Translations under genes and position numbers: made by a program
In this document: piece by piece, positions 38,161-48,364 of the stretch
How the letters are laid out: each line of letters begins with the position of its first letter
How positions within the stretch are numbered: position 1 is the stretch's first letter
Source of the DNA: Cylindrospermopsis curvispora GIHE-G1
GTDB lineage: Bacteria; Cyanobacteriota; Cyanobacteriia; Cyanobacteriales; Nostocaceae
Direction: 5' to 3'
DNA: 64,000 nt
NCBI RefSeq assembly: GCF_014489415.1
Contig: NZ_CP060822.1
Location: 534,311-598,310, forward strand
Notes under the pieces: generated by a model
What the model was told of the DNA's origin: nothing
What the model saw: the letters and a program-made list of their open reading frames with translations, nothing else
Database searches by the model: none

Positions 38161-39129
38161 TTAATCTCCTCTTACTAATTCCTTCAGGTCATGATCTACC
38201 ATTAGTTCTACCAATTGTTCAAAGGAATATTCAGGTTTCCAACCTAATTGGTTGTGAATTTTATCAATATTACCCACTAATTGCACTGATTCATCTGGTC
38301 GGTAAAAGGACGGATCAACTACTACATAATCTTGCCAGTTTAACCGAACAAAGTTAAAAGCACACTCTACCAATTCCTTGACTGAGTGGGTTTCACCACT
38401 AGCAATAATATAATCATCAGGCTGCTGTTGCTGTAGCATCAACCACATAGCGTTTACAGCATCTTTGGCGTAGCACCAATCACGACGGGCATCTAAATTT
38501 CCCAATTTCAATTGATTAGCTAATCCCAGCTTAATCATGGCCGCAGTTCGGGTGATTTTGCGAAATACAAATTCTGCACCACGTCGGGGTGATTCGTGAG
38601 TATAAGTAATACCGCAGCAAGTGTAAAGGTTATATTGTTGGCGATAATTGATAGTCATCCAATGGGCATACGCCTTAGCGACACCGTAGGGATTGCGGGG
38701 ACGGAAGGCTGTAAGCTCGTTTTGGGGAGATACGTCAGGCTGACCAAAAACTTCACTACTGGAGGCTTGGTAAAATCTCGCATCAGGTTTACAACGACGA
38801 ATGGATTCTAAGAGACGAGAAACACCCAAAGCAGTGTATTCCGCAGTGAGAGATGGTTGTGTCCATGATGTAGGAATATAGCTTTGGGAAGCCAGGTTAT
38901 AAATTTCGTCTGGTTGAGATTCTGTAATCACATCCATGAGTGAGGATTGGTCGAGAAGATCACCAGAAAGAATTTCAACAGTACCACTGAGGTGATGAAT
39001 CCGTTCAAGGTTTCCAGAACTGGAGCGACGGACTAAGCCAAATACTTGGTATCCTTGGGATAGGAGGAGTTCGGCAAGATATGAGCCATCTTGACCCGTT
39101 AATCCGGTGATTAGCGCTTTTTTAGTCAT
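38161..39129 (-). CDS. gmd: GDP-mannose 4,6-dehydratase
   Basis: A 322-residue extended SDR enzyme making GDP-4-keto-6-deoxymannose for fucose, rhamnose and related sugars of surface polysaccharides. NAD(P) motif: LITGLTGQDGSYLAELLLSQ; catalytic residues in YQASSSEVFG and the YxxxK of NPYGVAKAYAHW; substrate region HESPRRGAEFV. It is the last gene of a minus-strand polysaccharide cluster. A partner fucose synthase is not in the window. The chimeric GT fragment directly upstream indicates past rearrangement. Confidence 0.96.
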   Translation of the reverse strand: MTKKALITGLTGQDGSYLAELLLSQGYQVFGLVRRSSSGNLERIHHLSGTVEILSGDLLDQSSLMDVITESQPDEIYNLASQSYIPTSWTQPSLTAEYTALGVSRLLESIRRCKPDARFYQASSSEVFGQPDVSPQNELTAFRPRNPYGVAKAYAHWMTINYRQQYNLYTCCGITYTHESPRRGAEFVFRKITRTAAMIKLGLANQLKLGNLDARRDWCYAKDAVNAMWLMLQQQQPDDYIIASGETHSVKELVECAFNFVRLNWQDYVVVDPSFYRPDESVQLVGNIDKIHNQLGWKPEYSFEQLVELMVDHDLKELVRGD

Positions 39130-39156
39130 TTTTTATAATGAAGTATTCAAGCATTT

Positions 39157-39470
39157 ACAAATTCCTCGATGAGAAAAGTGTTTGAATACGAACTTCTGTT
39201 GTAGGGGTTGCTCCAGCAATCAAAAGTTTAACATCAGGAACTGTTTGTTGAATTATGGGTAGACAAAGTTCAACAAACCACTTAACAGCATGAATATTAG
39301 GTGCATAACTCATATTTCCAGAAAAAATTAGGGTTGGTTCTATTGGTGGTTGTTTTTGTAAACTAAAAAATTCAGTATCTATTCCGAATGGAATAACCTT
39401 TACTCGTTCACTAGGAATTAGTTGTGCATCTTTTTCAGACACAACTACCAAATTATTAAATAAGTTATAG
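39157..39470 (-). pseudogene. chimeric remnant of duplicated FkbM/glycosyltransferase genes
   Basis: 39191-39470 is almost identical to 41107-41393 inside the glycosyltransferase gene, encoding VVVSEKDAQLIPSERVKVIP and following residues. The adjoining 39157-39186 matches the last codons of the FkbM gene (39911-39942). The fragment therefore derives from a copy of the ~39.9-41.4 kb segment whose middle (~1.2 kb) was deleted. The 98-codon frame left over ends out of frame (QTLFSSRNL) and lacks most of the GT fold; it is not functional. Confidence 0.8.
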
Positions 39471-39513
39471 CGGTATGCGGTTGAATGAAATGCAAACCAA
39501 TGTACTTAAGAAA

Positions 39514-39661
39514 TTAAGTACTAAAATGGTAAACAACAGCATCCAACAGAGATTCTTCATTATTAAGTAACACATACGCAGCCTTTAAATCTCGCTGGCT
39601 CTTGATTAACCACTGTCTAATTGGCAATTTCTGGCTCAACTTGAATGGTAATGTTTTCCAT
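39514..39661 (-). pseudogene. remnant of a short toxin-antitoxin-like pair (HEPN fragment)
   Basis: On the minus strand MENITIQVEPEIAN is followed by a stop. A shifted frame then reads RQWLIKSQRDLKAAYVLLNN and ESLLDAVVYHF, the N-terminal helix of a HEPN-domain protein (WL…A..DL.AA..LL). The remainder is missing. A piece of the same sequence (TCTCGCTGGCTCTTGATTAA) recurs at about 50429. Confidence 0.5.
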
Positions 39662-39756
39662 GATAAGTTACAAGTTAATTAGTCTAGTTTTATTATAGCG
39701 ATCGCCAGTTATCTTAATCTCCTCTTCTGTTAACCTATGCAACTTATACACTATAG

Positions 39757-39888
39757 GGTGTGTTGGCTAGTGTTAAGTATGTTTTAGATGAGATGCAAGC
39801 ACAGGGAATGAGAATTTCAGGTCGGCTGTATGTGCAGGTTTTGACTATGGTTCACTTACGCTGCACGCTACTAGGGTGCTACCCTTAG
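39757..39888 (+). pseudogene. C-terminal fragment of a DUF3368/PIN-like toxin gene
   Basis: The frame GVLASVKYVLDEMQAQGMRI followed by SGRLYVQVL resembles the C-terminal helices of PIN-related DUF3368 proteins (LLA-VK..LD.MQAQG..IS..LY..VL). The catalytic N-terminal part is missing. The middle of it (ATGCAAGCACAGGGAATGAG) recurs at about 50396, again as a fragment. Confidence 0.45.
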
Positions 39889-39889
39889 C

Positions 39890-40666
39890 TTATAATAAAG
39901 TATTGACGTATTTACAGATTCCTCGATGAGGAAAATGTTTGAAGCTTTTTTTTAGGTTTTGTGGAAAAAACTTGTTATCATCTCCAGCCTCAACATATAT
40001 GATCTTGATTCTTGAGAGAATATCTGGAGATATTGAGTTTAGTACTATCTCTTCCAAACCTTCAATATCCATTTTTAGAATATCAATAAAGTCATGAGAA
40101 TAAAGAACTTGTGACAGTGCGAAATTAATATCAATAGTCTGAACTGTTATTTGAGATTCAGTTTTAACTCCTATTCCTCCATATCTACCTGAACTTTCTA
40201 CTCCCATTTGACTTGTACCATTTATGTTACTTATAGCAACTTTCTGATTAAAAGCTCTATCCTTAAATTTACTTATGTTGTTTTGAAGTTGGTCATATAG
40301 CTTAGATACTGGTTCAAAACCATACACAATATTGCTGTTATTTCTAGATAAGAAATATAGTTCAGAGACACCAATATTTGAGCCGAGATCAACAATTACT
40401 TTGGCTTGGTTGTCTGTATAATAAATTTCCCAACAAAATATTTCATTAATGGTGAATGTGTCTAAAGAGTTTAATATCTCTATTGAATTAACTCCAATCG
40501 GGGTTTGGAGATGCACTATATGTGGATAATTACCTTTTTGGAGGATATAGCCTTGCAGAAAATCCTGGATAGGATTCACGTATACAAAAGGTGCTTTTAT
40601 AACTGATAGATAGTTTCTATAGTCAAATAATGCTCTGAAAACTCTACTCAATGATCTTCCAAACAT
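39890..40666 (-). CDS. FkbM-family methyltransferase
   Basis: A 258-residue SAM-dependent O-methyltransferase. The SAM-binding motif AKVIVDLGSNIGVSELYFLS is near residue 90, followed by VYGFEPVSKLYDQLQNNI, and the FkbM-type DILKMDIEGLEEIVL is near residue 194. Family members methylate sugars and polyketides; here it probably decorates the exported polysaccharide. Its last codons are duplicated next to gmd. It follows the glycosyltransferase gene by 54 bp on the same strand. Confidence 0.88.
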   Translation of the reverse strand: MFGRSLSRVFRALFDYRNYLSVIKAPFVYVNPIQDFLQGYILQKGNYPHIVHLQTPIGVNSIEILNSLDTFTINEIFCWEIYYTDNQAKVIVDLGSNIGVSELYFLSRNNSNIVYGFEPVSKLYDQLQNNISKFKDRAFNQKVAISNINGTSQMGVESSGRYGGIGVKTESQITVQTIDINFALSQVLYSHDFIDILKMDIEGLEEIVLNSISPDILSRIKIIYVEAGDDNKFFPQNLKKSFKHFPHRGICKYVNTLL

Positions 40667-40720
40667 AATTTATCTTACTCCTATGTATTATTTTAGATTT
40701 CTTTGCTTGAAAACTTCAGT

Positions 40721-41902
40721 TTATCTGCTTATATCAAGCATTATATGATTGTACAGGTTTTCAACTTGGTTAGCTGAAAATTCCCAGCTATATTTATTCA
40801 CAACAAATTGTCTTGCAAGATTTCTAATCTCTCTGGCTAGATCAGAGTTTTGTAGTAGAGTAATCGTAGCTTTTGCAAAATCTTCTGGACTGTCTCCTAT
40901 CAAAATTTCCTTGCCAGGGTTTGCACTCAGAGAACCAAGTCCCAAGGTTGTAGTAACTACAGGTAGTCCAGAAGCCATTGCTTCCAGAATTTTGCTTTGC
41001 ATACCTGATCCTGATTGCATGGGAGCGATCGCAATCTTAGCTTTTTTTAGAGTTTCTGGCATAGACTTTACAAAGCCAGTGACTATAACTCCTCTCTTTT
41101 GCTCTAAACTGCGAACTTCTGTTGTAGGGTTTGCTCCAGCAATCAAAAGTTTAACATCAGGAATTGTTTGTTGAATTATGGGTAGACAAAGTTCAACAAA
41201 CCACTTAACAGCATGAATATTAGGTGCATAACTCATATTTCCAGAAAAAATTAGGGTTGGTTCTATTGGTGGTTGTTTTTGTAAACTAAAAAATTCAGTA
41301 TCTATTCCGAATGGAATAACCTTTACTCGTTCACTAGGAATTAGTTGTGCATCCTTTTCAGACACAACTACCAAATTATTAAATAAGTTAGGTAAATCAC
41401 GTTCGTAACGGGTGACTCGTCGAAGTTCCTTCTGAAAAATCAAGCGCTTAGGAAAAGATTCTAAAGCTACACGACGCTTTAAATTTAATTGCATCGAATC
41501 AATAAGTTCTATAATTTTAGGGGTATGTATATGATGAAAATAAGGGGCTATCCTCATCATAAAAGCATGAACTACATCAAACTTATTGGCTGCTAAAATT
41601 GAATCTAGCTGTTGCTGAAACCTGCTAGAAGAGTAGTAACAAGCTTGAAGAGGTAATTCTGAAGTAAATAAACCTTTTCCTACATTGATAAGTGATTGCC
41701 ATTTGGGGAGATGAACAGTATATATTGCTTTACAATAATGACTTATCTGATCAATATTTTCTAGTTCCCAGGCACTATGATAAAGGGTTAACAATGTAAG
41801 TTCATGCCGCTGACTTAATATGCGAAGGCGATGATAAGGTATAAACTGATCTCCTCGTAACAGAGGATAAGGAAATCTCGGAGTAACAAAAAGTATTTTC
41901 AT
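40721..41902 (-). CDS. glycosyltransferase family 4 (Stp1-type sugar transferase)
   Basis: A 393-residue GT-B glycosyltransferase. Start [20 protein letters not shown], acceptor-side domain to about residue 190, then PTLIFSGNMSYAPNIHAVKW and the donor-binding EAMASGLPVVTTTLGLGSLS with the E of GSGMQSKILEAM. It transfers a nucleotide-sugar-derived residue to a growing surface glycan. Its start overlaps the end of the next upstream GT gene by 4 bp (ATGA), so the two are co-translated. Part of it is duplicated at 39191-39470. Confidence 0.92.
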   Translation of the reverse strand: MKILFVTPRFPYPLLRGDQFIPYHRLRILSQRHELTLLTLYHSAWELENIDQISHYCKAIYTVHLPKWQSLINVGKGLFTSELPLQACYYSSSRFQQQLDSILAANKFDVVHAFMMRIAPYFHHIHTPKIIELIDSMQLNLKRRVALESFPKRLIFQKELRRVTRYERDLPNLFNNLVVVSEKDAQLIPSERVKVIPFGIDTEFFSLQKQPPIEPTLIFSGNMSYAPNIHAVKWFVELCLPIIQQTIPDVKLLIAGANPTTEVRSLEQKRGVIVTGFVKSMPETLKKAKIAIAPMQSGSGMQSKILEAMASGLPVVTTTLGLGSLSANPGKEILIGDSPEDFAKATITLLQNSDLAREIRNLARQFVVNKYSWEFSANQVENLYNHIMLDISR

Positions 41903-43059
41903 AAGTTATTATCATCGGCAATAATAGATTTATAGACATCTAGAGTTTCTTCAGCCATTCTTCGCCAAGAAAATTTCTTTGCTCTTGCTAATCCACGTTG
42001 AATTAAGTTATCTCTTAAAGAGTGGTCAATTAATAATTTATATACTGCTACTTCAAGTTCTTCTTGATTGTTGGGGTCTACCTGTAAAGCAGCATCTCCA
42101 ACAATTTCAGGAATAGATGTTGTATTGGAGGTAATAACTGGAGTACCACAAACCATTGATTCTAAAGGTGGGATACCAAAGCCTTCATATAAAGAAGGAT
42201 AGATAAATAATGTGGCACAATTATAGAGACATACTAATTCCTTTTGAGTAACATAGTCCGTAAAAATAACATCATTTTCGCATTGAAGCAAACAAACAAG
42301 ATCATAAAATTCAGACTGCTTCCAGTTTGGAATTCCTACAATAACTAACTTTTCATTAATGTTTTTCGTTTGCTTTAGCTTTGAAAAAGCTCTAATAACT
42401 AATTTTGTGTTTTTTCGTGGATCTGTACCACCTAAAGTTAATAAATACTTTCCAGATAGATTAAAACTATTCTTGATAATTTCAGATGCGTTTCCCCTGT
42501 CAAGTATCCTAAATGCAGCATCCGGTGCTTCATAGGTAGTTATAATTGAGCTTGTTTGAAGACTGGGGAAGTGATGCAAAATATCACTTTTAGAAAAGTT
42601 AGAAACTGTAATCACTTTAGTAGCATTTCTAATAGTTTTGCTGACAATAGCACTTCTGTATATCCTACCTAGTCTTTGATAAGCAACATTTGACTTTGGC
42701 AATAGTACGGAATCTTTTAGATACATCACATCGTGAATAGTGACTATGAGTTTTGTACTTTTTTTTAGAAACGCTGGAGATGTGTTAGCCGTGCAATGAA
42801 GTATGTCTATGCGATCTTTGATTGCTTGTCTTGGTAGAATTAGCTGTTCCCATAGTAAATAATTAGCTGGAACTAGGTTTCTAATTTTAAAATTTGCAGC
42901 TTTTGGTAAAATATTTTCAGAATCAGGTTGATTTGTATAAAGAAAATACTGATTTTCCTGATCTATTTTTGCTAAAGATTGCAATAAATTGAGCGTGTAG
43001 TTGCCTATTCCCCTACGCTTTTTGAGCGCAAAACGGATGTCAATTCCAATAATCAACAC
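41899..43059 (-). CDS. glycosyltransferase family 4 (GT-B)
   Basis: A 386-residue retaining-type glycosyltransferase. N-terminal [20 protein letters not shown], middle [20 protein letters not shown], donor domain [20 protein letters not shown], and the ExFG-like [20 protein letters not shown] with [18 protein letters not shown]. Typical of mannosyl/rhamnosyl transferases of O-antigen or EPS clusters; donor and acceptor are not predictable. It is coupled by a 4-bp overlap to the downstream GT4 gene. Confidence 0.93.
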   Translation of the reverse strand: MLIIGIDIRFALKKRRGIGNYTLNLLQSLAKIDQENQYFLYTNQPDSENILPKAANFKIRNLVPANYLLWEQLILPRQAIKDRIDILHCTANTSPAFLKKSTKLIVTIHDVMYLKDSVLLPKSNVAYQRLGRIYRSAIVSKTIRNATKVITVSNFSKSDILHHFPSLQTSSIITTYEAPDAAFRILDRGNASEIIKNSFNLSGKYLLTLGGTDPRKNTKLVIRAFSKLKQTKNINEKLVIVGIPNWKQSEFYDLVCLLQCENDVIFTDYVTQKELVCLYNCATLFIYPSLYEGFGIPPLESMVCGTPVITSNTTSIPEIVGDAALQVDPNNQEELEVAVYKLLIDHSLRDNLIQRGLARAKKFSWRRMAEETLDVYKSIIADDNNL

Positions 43060-43243
43060 AAACCTCCTTTTTGATCAATTCAGATAAAATTATATAGTAT
43101 TTAGCTCTACCGCTGTCTTTGTAAGATTTTCAGTAAATACGATTAAAAATCTTGTAATTGTTTCATTTAAACGCATTTAAAAAAGTCAGTATGATTGAGT
43201 AGATAATTATGGCATTTATCAACTGCACAACGTTGTTTAACTT

Positions 43244-44056
43244 TCAGTTCACGTGAGATAGTGCTGAAATTAAAAAATTTTTAACTTCAGCAAAACACCG
43301 AAAAGCAATAACTCTTCCCAAAAATATGGTATCTTCAAAAAAAGATAGTTTAACTCCCCAGGTACGCAAATCATTTCTTGTATATATAAGATACCTTAAT
43401 AACTCAAATAACTTTGACGAACGTCCTCCACTTAAAAAGTAAGTTGTATTAAAAGGCAATATAGTGAAACGCTCACCACCGGCAAATACAATTCTTAGCC
43501 AATACTCGTAATCCATAGCCTGTTTCATATCGACTCTAAAAAGTCCATGCTTATCAAAAATATCTCTGACTAAAAATGTCGATTGATGAGGGATAAAATT
43601 CTTTTTGATTAGTTTTTTGTAATCGTTTAGTGGTCTATATACATGAGTTGCAATTCTATTTTCATTGACCACAATTGAACCAGCTACTGCCCATCTCCAA
43701 GGTGATTTCATATATGTTTGTACAACTTGATCTAGAACATTTTTATCAATAAAACTATCACCTGCATGCAAATGAATGATAATATCACCGCTAGAGTTTA
43801 AAACGCCCTTGTTCATTGCATCGGCAATACCATAATCAGATTCAGATATTACTTTAATTGTCCGAAGTGGGAAATTACTAGCAATTTTATTTACAATTTG
43901 TAAAGTTTCATCTGTTGATTCTCCCTCTACAATTACATATTCTATATTTCGATATGTTTGCTGAAGCACACTCATCATTGTTACCTCAATTTGAGGTTCA
44001 GCATTTCTACAAATAGTAACAACGGTAACACAAATAGACTCAAAATAATTACTCAT
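43244..44056 (-). CDS. glycosyltransferase family 2 (GT-A)
   Basis: A 270-residue GT-A enzyme. VTVVTICRNAEPQIEVTMMS begins the nucleotide-binding fold; IEYVIVEGESTDETLQIV and ESDYGIADAMNKGVLNSSGD match the WcaA-like group, with HLHAGDSF supplying the DxD-type metal motif in altered form (HAGD). It has no transmembrane segment. It is separated from the preceding GT4 gene by 184 bp, so it may have its own promoter. Confidence 0.9.
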   Translation of the reverse strand: MSNYFESICVTVVTICRNAEPQIEVTMMSVLQQTYRNIEYVIVEGESTDETLQIVNKIASNFPLRTIKVISESDYGIADAMNKGVLNSSGDIIIHLHAGDSFIDKNVLDQVVQTYMKSPWRWAVAGSIVVNENRIATHVYRPLNDYKKLIKKNFIPHQSTFLVRDIFDKHGLFRVDMKQAMDYEYWLRIVFAGGERFTILPFNTTYFLSGGRSSKLFELLRYLIYTRNDLRTWGVKLSFFEDTIFLGRVIAFRCFAEVKNFLISALSHVN

Positions 44057-44333
44057 ATTTAAAGTTACTCTAGGTTTTAGTGAGATCTGGTTGAAAAAGT
44101 GATAAAATGCAAGATAAGGATGAATTAGTTATTCAATCAAGATGCAACCATGATTTTTTGTTGTTTGTAATTAGGGCTTGCTGAATAAGGATAAAACCGG
44201 TTATTAATCAGGTTTTCGCGGATTTTCAGAACAAAAAAGTGCAAATTTTTGGCTTATGGGGTCTCAAAACAATCGCATTTTTCCTTGTTGGATATGGGAA
44301 ATTGAGTATATCTTAAATAGCTGAAACTGTTCT
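44057..44333 (-). other. 277-bp gap; possible insertion-sequence end
   Basis: No gene. Positions 44173-44195 read TTAGGGCTTGCTGAATAAGG, a phrase I associate with ends of cyanobacterial insertion sequences, but no second end or transposase is visible. Recorded as a weak observation. Confidence 0.2.
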
Positions 44334-45629
44334 CTATTCCCTGTTAAGAGCAAAATTATGTTCTAATTCAAAAGCAAGCATTGACGTAATTAAAGACGTT
44401 TTTAATACACCTACAAAGGTGAAATTCTCTATTATAAAAATTAAAGATATTATTAGTAATGGCTCTAATAAATTATTGTATTTACACTGGCTATTTACGG
44501 ACTTAAGCCTCTGAATATTAACAATTGAAGCATGCAAGAATCTGCTTATCAAAAATACTAAACTAATGCTACCTACAACACCCCATTTATGGATGAGTAC
44601 AGGAGGAGTCCAATTGAAAATAAATTTCACGGGTGAAGCTAAAGAATCTTCAGGTGTTTCACCTAGAGATGTACCGACAGAATAAATATCGTTTGTTGGA
44701 ACGGGAATATACTCAAACCACGTACTGCCAAGTCCTTTGCCTATTATCCCAGGAATGTTTTCATTAAAATTTAACACAGCATTTTCCATCTGAATTTTTC
44801 TTGTAATTGCTCCGTCTATTTTAGCTGTCAGAATATCCATATCGAAAGGATTACTAATCATAAAGACAGATGTAATATTAGTCAATGTTACTAATAACAA
44901 AATAGTGAAAAAACGCTGAACAAAATTGATTCTTAATTTTACTATAAAAATACATGGAAATATTAACATTATTGAGTTAAATATATATCCTAGAGATAAT
45001 CGGTTTATGCTATTAATTAGCTCCAGTAGTATTAACATAAAGAACAAGATTTTGTGAAATTTGTTTTTGCTATAAATAGTGGAAACAATAGCCACTGATA
45101 ACGGTACTAATGTTAAAATGGTTGGTAAACCCAAAAAACTGGGGTATTCTGATGTGCCAAAAATGCTAACAATTATAAAATCAATCATGCTAGACAAAGC
45201 AGAGAAAGTGAATATATTTCTATAACTAAACCATTGTCGCAACTGCTCATTATTACAAATATGCAAAAACAAGTATGGTATAGTTAGATAAATAACAGCT
45301 TTCACATCATATAAAAAAGTCTTCCAATTTGGAAATACGAAAAGATTATATAAAACTCCAATCAACAAATAAAACATTGCTAGATAACATAATGCTAAGT
45401 AAGGAGAAAATAAAAATGTCACTTTTCTCCTCAAATCTATCCAATATCTGCGTATGAATACATTTAGTGCAATTAAAATTATATCTATATCGGCTAAAGT
45501 TAAAGGTCCAATCTTATATAACCATACCGTCCACCAAGCTAATGAACGATCAAGAGCTATTGAAGTTTGTAAGGAAGACTCTACTGAAAGTAACAATATT
45601 ACCAATGAAATACAAAATATTTTATTCAT
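44334..45629 (-). CDS. Wzy/O-antigen-ligase-like polymerase membrane protein
   Basis: A ~431-residue integral membrane protein with about eleven hydrophobic spans and one larger periplasmic loop (about residues 265-330, including GIIGKGLGSTWFEYIPVP). That topology is typical of O-antigen/EPS polymerases and ligases, whose sequences are poorly conserved. The neighbours (Wzx flippase and glycosyltransferases) support a polymerase role. Start preferred at MNKIFCISLVILLLS (45629); an ATG nine codons upstream is also in frame. Confidence 0.75.
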   Translation of the reverse strand: MNKIFCISLVILLLSVESSLQTSIALDRSLAWWTVWLYKIGPLTLADIDIILIALNVFIRRYWIDLRRKVTFLFSPYLALCYLAMFYLLIGVLYNLFVFPNWKTFLYDVKAVIYLTIPYLFLHICNNEQLRQWFSYRNIFTFSALSSMIDFIIVSIFGTSEYPSFLGLPTILTLVPLSVAIVSTIYSKNKFHKILFFMLILLELINSINRLSLGYIFNSIMLIFPCIFIVKLRINFVQRFFTILLLVTLTNITSVFMISNPFDMDILTAKIDGAITRKIQMENAVLNFNENIPGIIGKGLGSTWFEYIPVPTNDIYSVGTSLGETPEDSLASPVKFIFNWTPPVLIHKWGVVGSISLVFLISRFLHASIVNIQRLKSVNSQCKYNNLLEPLLIISLIFIIENFTFVGVLKTSLITSMLAFELEHNFALNRE

Positions 45630-45697
45630 AAGGACTTTTTTCTTAGGGAAGCACACATAGATTAGTATTTTGGTCAGAGGACCAGCATGATTACTTA

Positions 45698-47173
45698 CTA
45701 GCCTCCAATTTTAAACCATCCTCTTAAGAGGTAAATAATCTTTTGTTTATAAATATTTAAGTACCAGCAAATTAGAATTATCATTTGAATTGTAGAAATA
45801 ATTAGTATAAACTCAGTTTGAGAAATTAATAATACAGTTAATATGCATACTGTAAACCAAATTAATGGAAATATTAAAGATTTTAGCCATAAAAATTCGG
45901 GTAACTTTAACAGTTTTAATCCGAAGAAAATCATCAGCCAAGTCAGAATAAACCCAACATTGCCCATCATAGCCCCCAACAATCCAAATTTGCTAGACCC
46001 AATAGCAATCAGTATCAATGAAAAACATCCACTTATCAACTCAATACTCATCACTAATTTGGGAGCGATGCTAAGAAGGATAAAGAAGCCTACTGCATTT
46101 AGGGAAAAAAGTCCATAAATCATCGTCGCAATTCGAAATAATAGAATAGTGTTGTTAGTAACTGTAGGCTGAAATATTAGAGGCATTAATAATGGTGCAA
46201 GCATAAACAGCCAAGCAGCAGAACCCAAAGCGAATAGCGCATTGACTTCCAAAGCCTGTTTTACCTGTTGCACGAACTCTGGATTATTGATGTTATTCTT
46301 GGCCACATGATTGCTGACAATGGGAACAAGAGGTTGAACAGGCAATGCCGAGGATAAGTTAATTGCTGTTGTCACATCAGTAATCCCAGCATATATTCCA
46401 AGGCTTTCAGAACCTAAAAAATAACCAACAATCAAACGGTCACCTCTACTGAACAAAGCAGTACCTAAAGATGCCAACCATGTCATTAAGCTATAGCTTG
46501 CAATTTCTATAAACTTTTCAGTTTTCCATCTGGGGTGTAAGCAGACATTTTGAAGTAGAGATCGCACTACCGAAGCATGAATTAATAAAGATACTACACT
46601 TATTAAAGCTTGCCACTGCATTAGTGAAACAGTTCTACCACCAAACCAAGCTACCCCAAACAGTCCCAAACTTAAGAAAAAATACTGTACTGTGTTGACA
46701 ATATTAAGCAATATGTAACATTGATAAGCTTGTTGTATACCGATTAAAACTTGTTGAATTAATTTTGACCAAATGACAAAACCACCAAACTGTAAAGCCT
46801 GTATGACTGCCGACTGTTGTGCTTTTACTAGTTTAGGGAATAGATTAACAATACTCTCAGCACCAAAGAAAAGAGTGATCGCCGCAAGGGTAGCCAGTAT
46901 AAGCATACCCCCCACGGTAATGGTTAAAGTTTGCGATAAACCATTAACATCTTCCTTTCCCAAATCCTGGGAAACAAACACGGTAGTTGCTGTAGCAAGA
47001 CCAGCCTCAGCTAAAGCAACAATTGTAATTACAGTGGAAGAAAGTGTCCACAAACCATATTCTTCAACGCCAATCAGGCGAATTAGTAAAGGAATTGTCA
47101 GGATAGCCAATCCAATTCGGATAATTCCACCGGCGGCATTATATAATCCATTCTTTAAAAAATTTTTGTTCAC
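45698..47173 (-). CDS. polysaccharide flippase (Wzx/oligosaccharide translocase family)
   Basis: A ~491-residue MATE-like lipid-linked oligosaccharide flippase with 12-14 membrane helices. The start region NKNFLKNGLYNAAGGIIRIG, then ALLTIPLLIRLIGVEEYGLW-like sequence, is characteristic. I choose GTG at 47173 as the start because the family begins at this point; 32 further codons upstream are open but unlike the family. It is the first gene of the minus-strand polysaccharide cluster and 42 bp upstream of the Wzy-like gene. Confidence 0.88.
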   Translation of the reverse strand: MNKNFLKNGLYNAAGGIIRIGLAILTIPLLIRLIGVEEYGLWTLSSTVITIVALAEAGLATATTVFVSQDLGKEDVNGLSQTLTITVGGMLILATLAAITLFFGAESIVNLFPKLVKAQQSAVIQALQFGGFVIWSKLIQQVLIGIQQAYQCYILLNIVNTVQYFFLSLGLFGVAWFGGRTVSLMQWQALISVVSLLIHASVVRSLLQNVCLHPRWKTEKFIEIASYSLMTWLASLGTALFSRGDRLIVGYFLGSESLGIYAGITDVTTAINLSSALPVQPLVPIVSNHVAKNNINNPEFVQQVKQALEVNALFALGSAAWLFMLAPLLMPLIFQPTVTNNTILLFRIATMIYGLFSLNAVGFFILLSIAPKLVMSIELISGCFSLILIAIGSSKFGLLGAMMGNVGFILTWLMIFFGLKLLKLPEFLWLKSLIFPLIWFTVCILTVLLISQTEFILIISTIQMIILICWYLNIYKQKIIYLLRGWFKIGG

Positions 47174-47328
47174 GGAAAGTTCTAAATATACCAAGATATC
47201 TAAATTTTTTAGATTAAGTAAGTCGGCGGAGAAGTTTATAACTATGTAACGAAAGGTTAAGAAGGTCAAGAGTTGTTAAATTTAATACGTTTTGTAATAT
47301 AGTTTTTTCTCTCTCCCCTGGCGTTTAC

Positions 47329-48352
47329 TCAATTCATTACGGCATAAGCAAGATTTAACTCATCTTCAAACATTTGTCCCGATAGCTCATCTTTCTTAAG
47401 ATGCTGCCACTCCAATTCAATTGGATTCATCTCAGAGCAATATTTAGGTAAAAAGAAAATGTATAAATTCTGACTCTCCCACTTTGACCATAACTTTTGT
47501 ACTTCTTTGCATTGATGTATTGAACCATTATCCTGTACTATTATTCTTATGCGTCCCAATTTTTCCGCCTCTTGCGCTTCATGCTCCATGATTTCGATAT
47601 ACAGCGCTTTCCACTGTCATGAAGTACAATAACCGCACCCCGCGCCCCACCCCGCAAGCGATAAGGGGGCTATGATGTACTTCATAACGAAAGAATCTGC
47701 TGTAAGATTTGCGTTACTAAACCGTAAAGAAAGCTGATTAAAGGTTGAACAAGACCAATAATACTTACCCTGCGGCCACGGCGTTTTGTTTGCTCTAAAT
47801 GTTTTTGCTCACCTCTTTAGTAATATGTATAACTCGGTTCGCTCCACATACAAAAACCCGATTCATCCAAATATTTCAGGTCTATTTCTCCCGCAGCAGC
47901 AGACAATTCCAACATGTCTAGGTCTGCTTGCTTGATTTGTCTACTTTCTGGGTCTTGTTTTCCTTTGTGGCTTTTTCTGGATCGTTTCCAAATGGTCCCC
48001 TTTTTTGAGTACCCGTCTTAATTTGTCGGGACTCAATTTAACGAAGCGTCAGCTAATTGAACACTGTTATATCAATACTATTGCCAATTTTTCCAAATAC
48101 GTCTGAAACCCTATTGATGTCGTTACGATTTTATTGCGTTTCAGGATTTTGGCTGAGGTATTGTTATATGTACCTCTTTTTTAAGGCATTCCTCCAAAAA
48201 TACCATGTTTGACTCCTGGTATTTCTGTTTTCCTCCTCGACCAGGTTTTTCCCAAAGTCCTTCTAGACCAAGCTTTTCCCATTTATGTAAAACCTCTCTG
48301 ACTGTTTGTGAAGTCCAGTATATCTTATCACCTCGGTAGATCCTATTTATTT
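47329..48352 (-). pseudogene. decayed IS630-family transposase
   Basis: Pieces of one minus-strand transposase are readable in different frames. From about 48350: IYRGDKIYWTSQTVREVLHK and GLEGLWEKPGRGGKQKY (helix-turn-helix). Near 47880: LKYLDESGFCMWSEPSYTYY (first DDE aspartate). At 47589-47329: IIVQDNGSIHQCKEVQKLW and FLPKYCSEMNPIELEWQHLK (second Asp and Glu). Multiple frameshifts and an insertion around 47600-47720 make it inactive. IS630 elements duplicate TA and often mobilise short MITEs. Confidence 0.8.
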
Positions 48353-48364
48353 ATCTTGACATAG

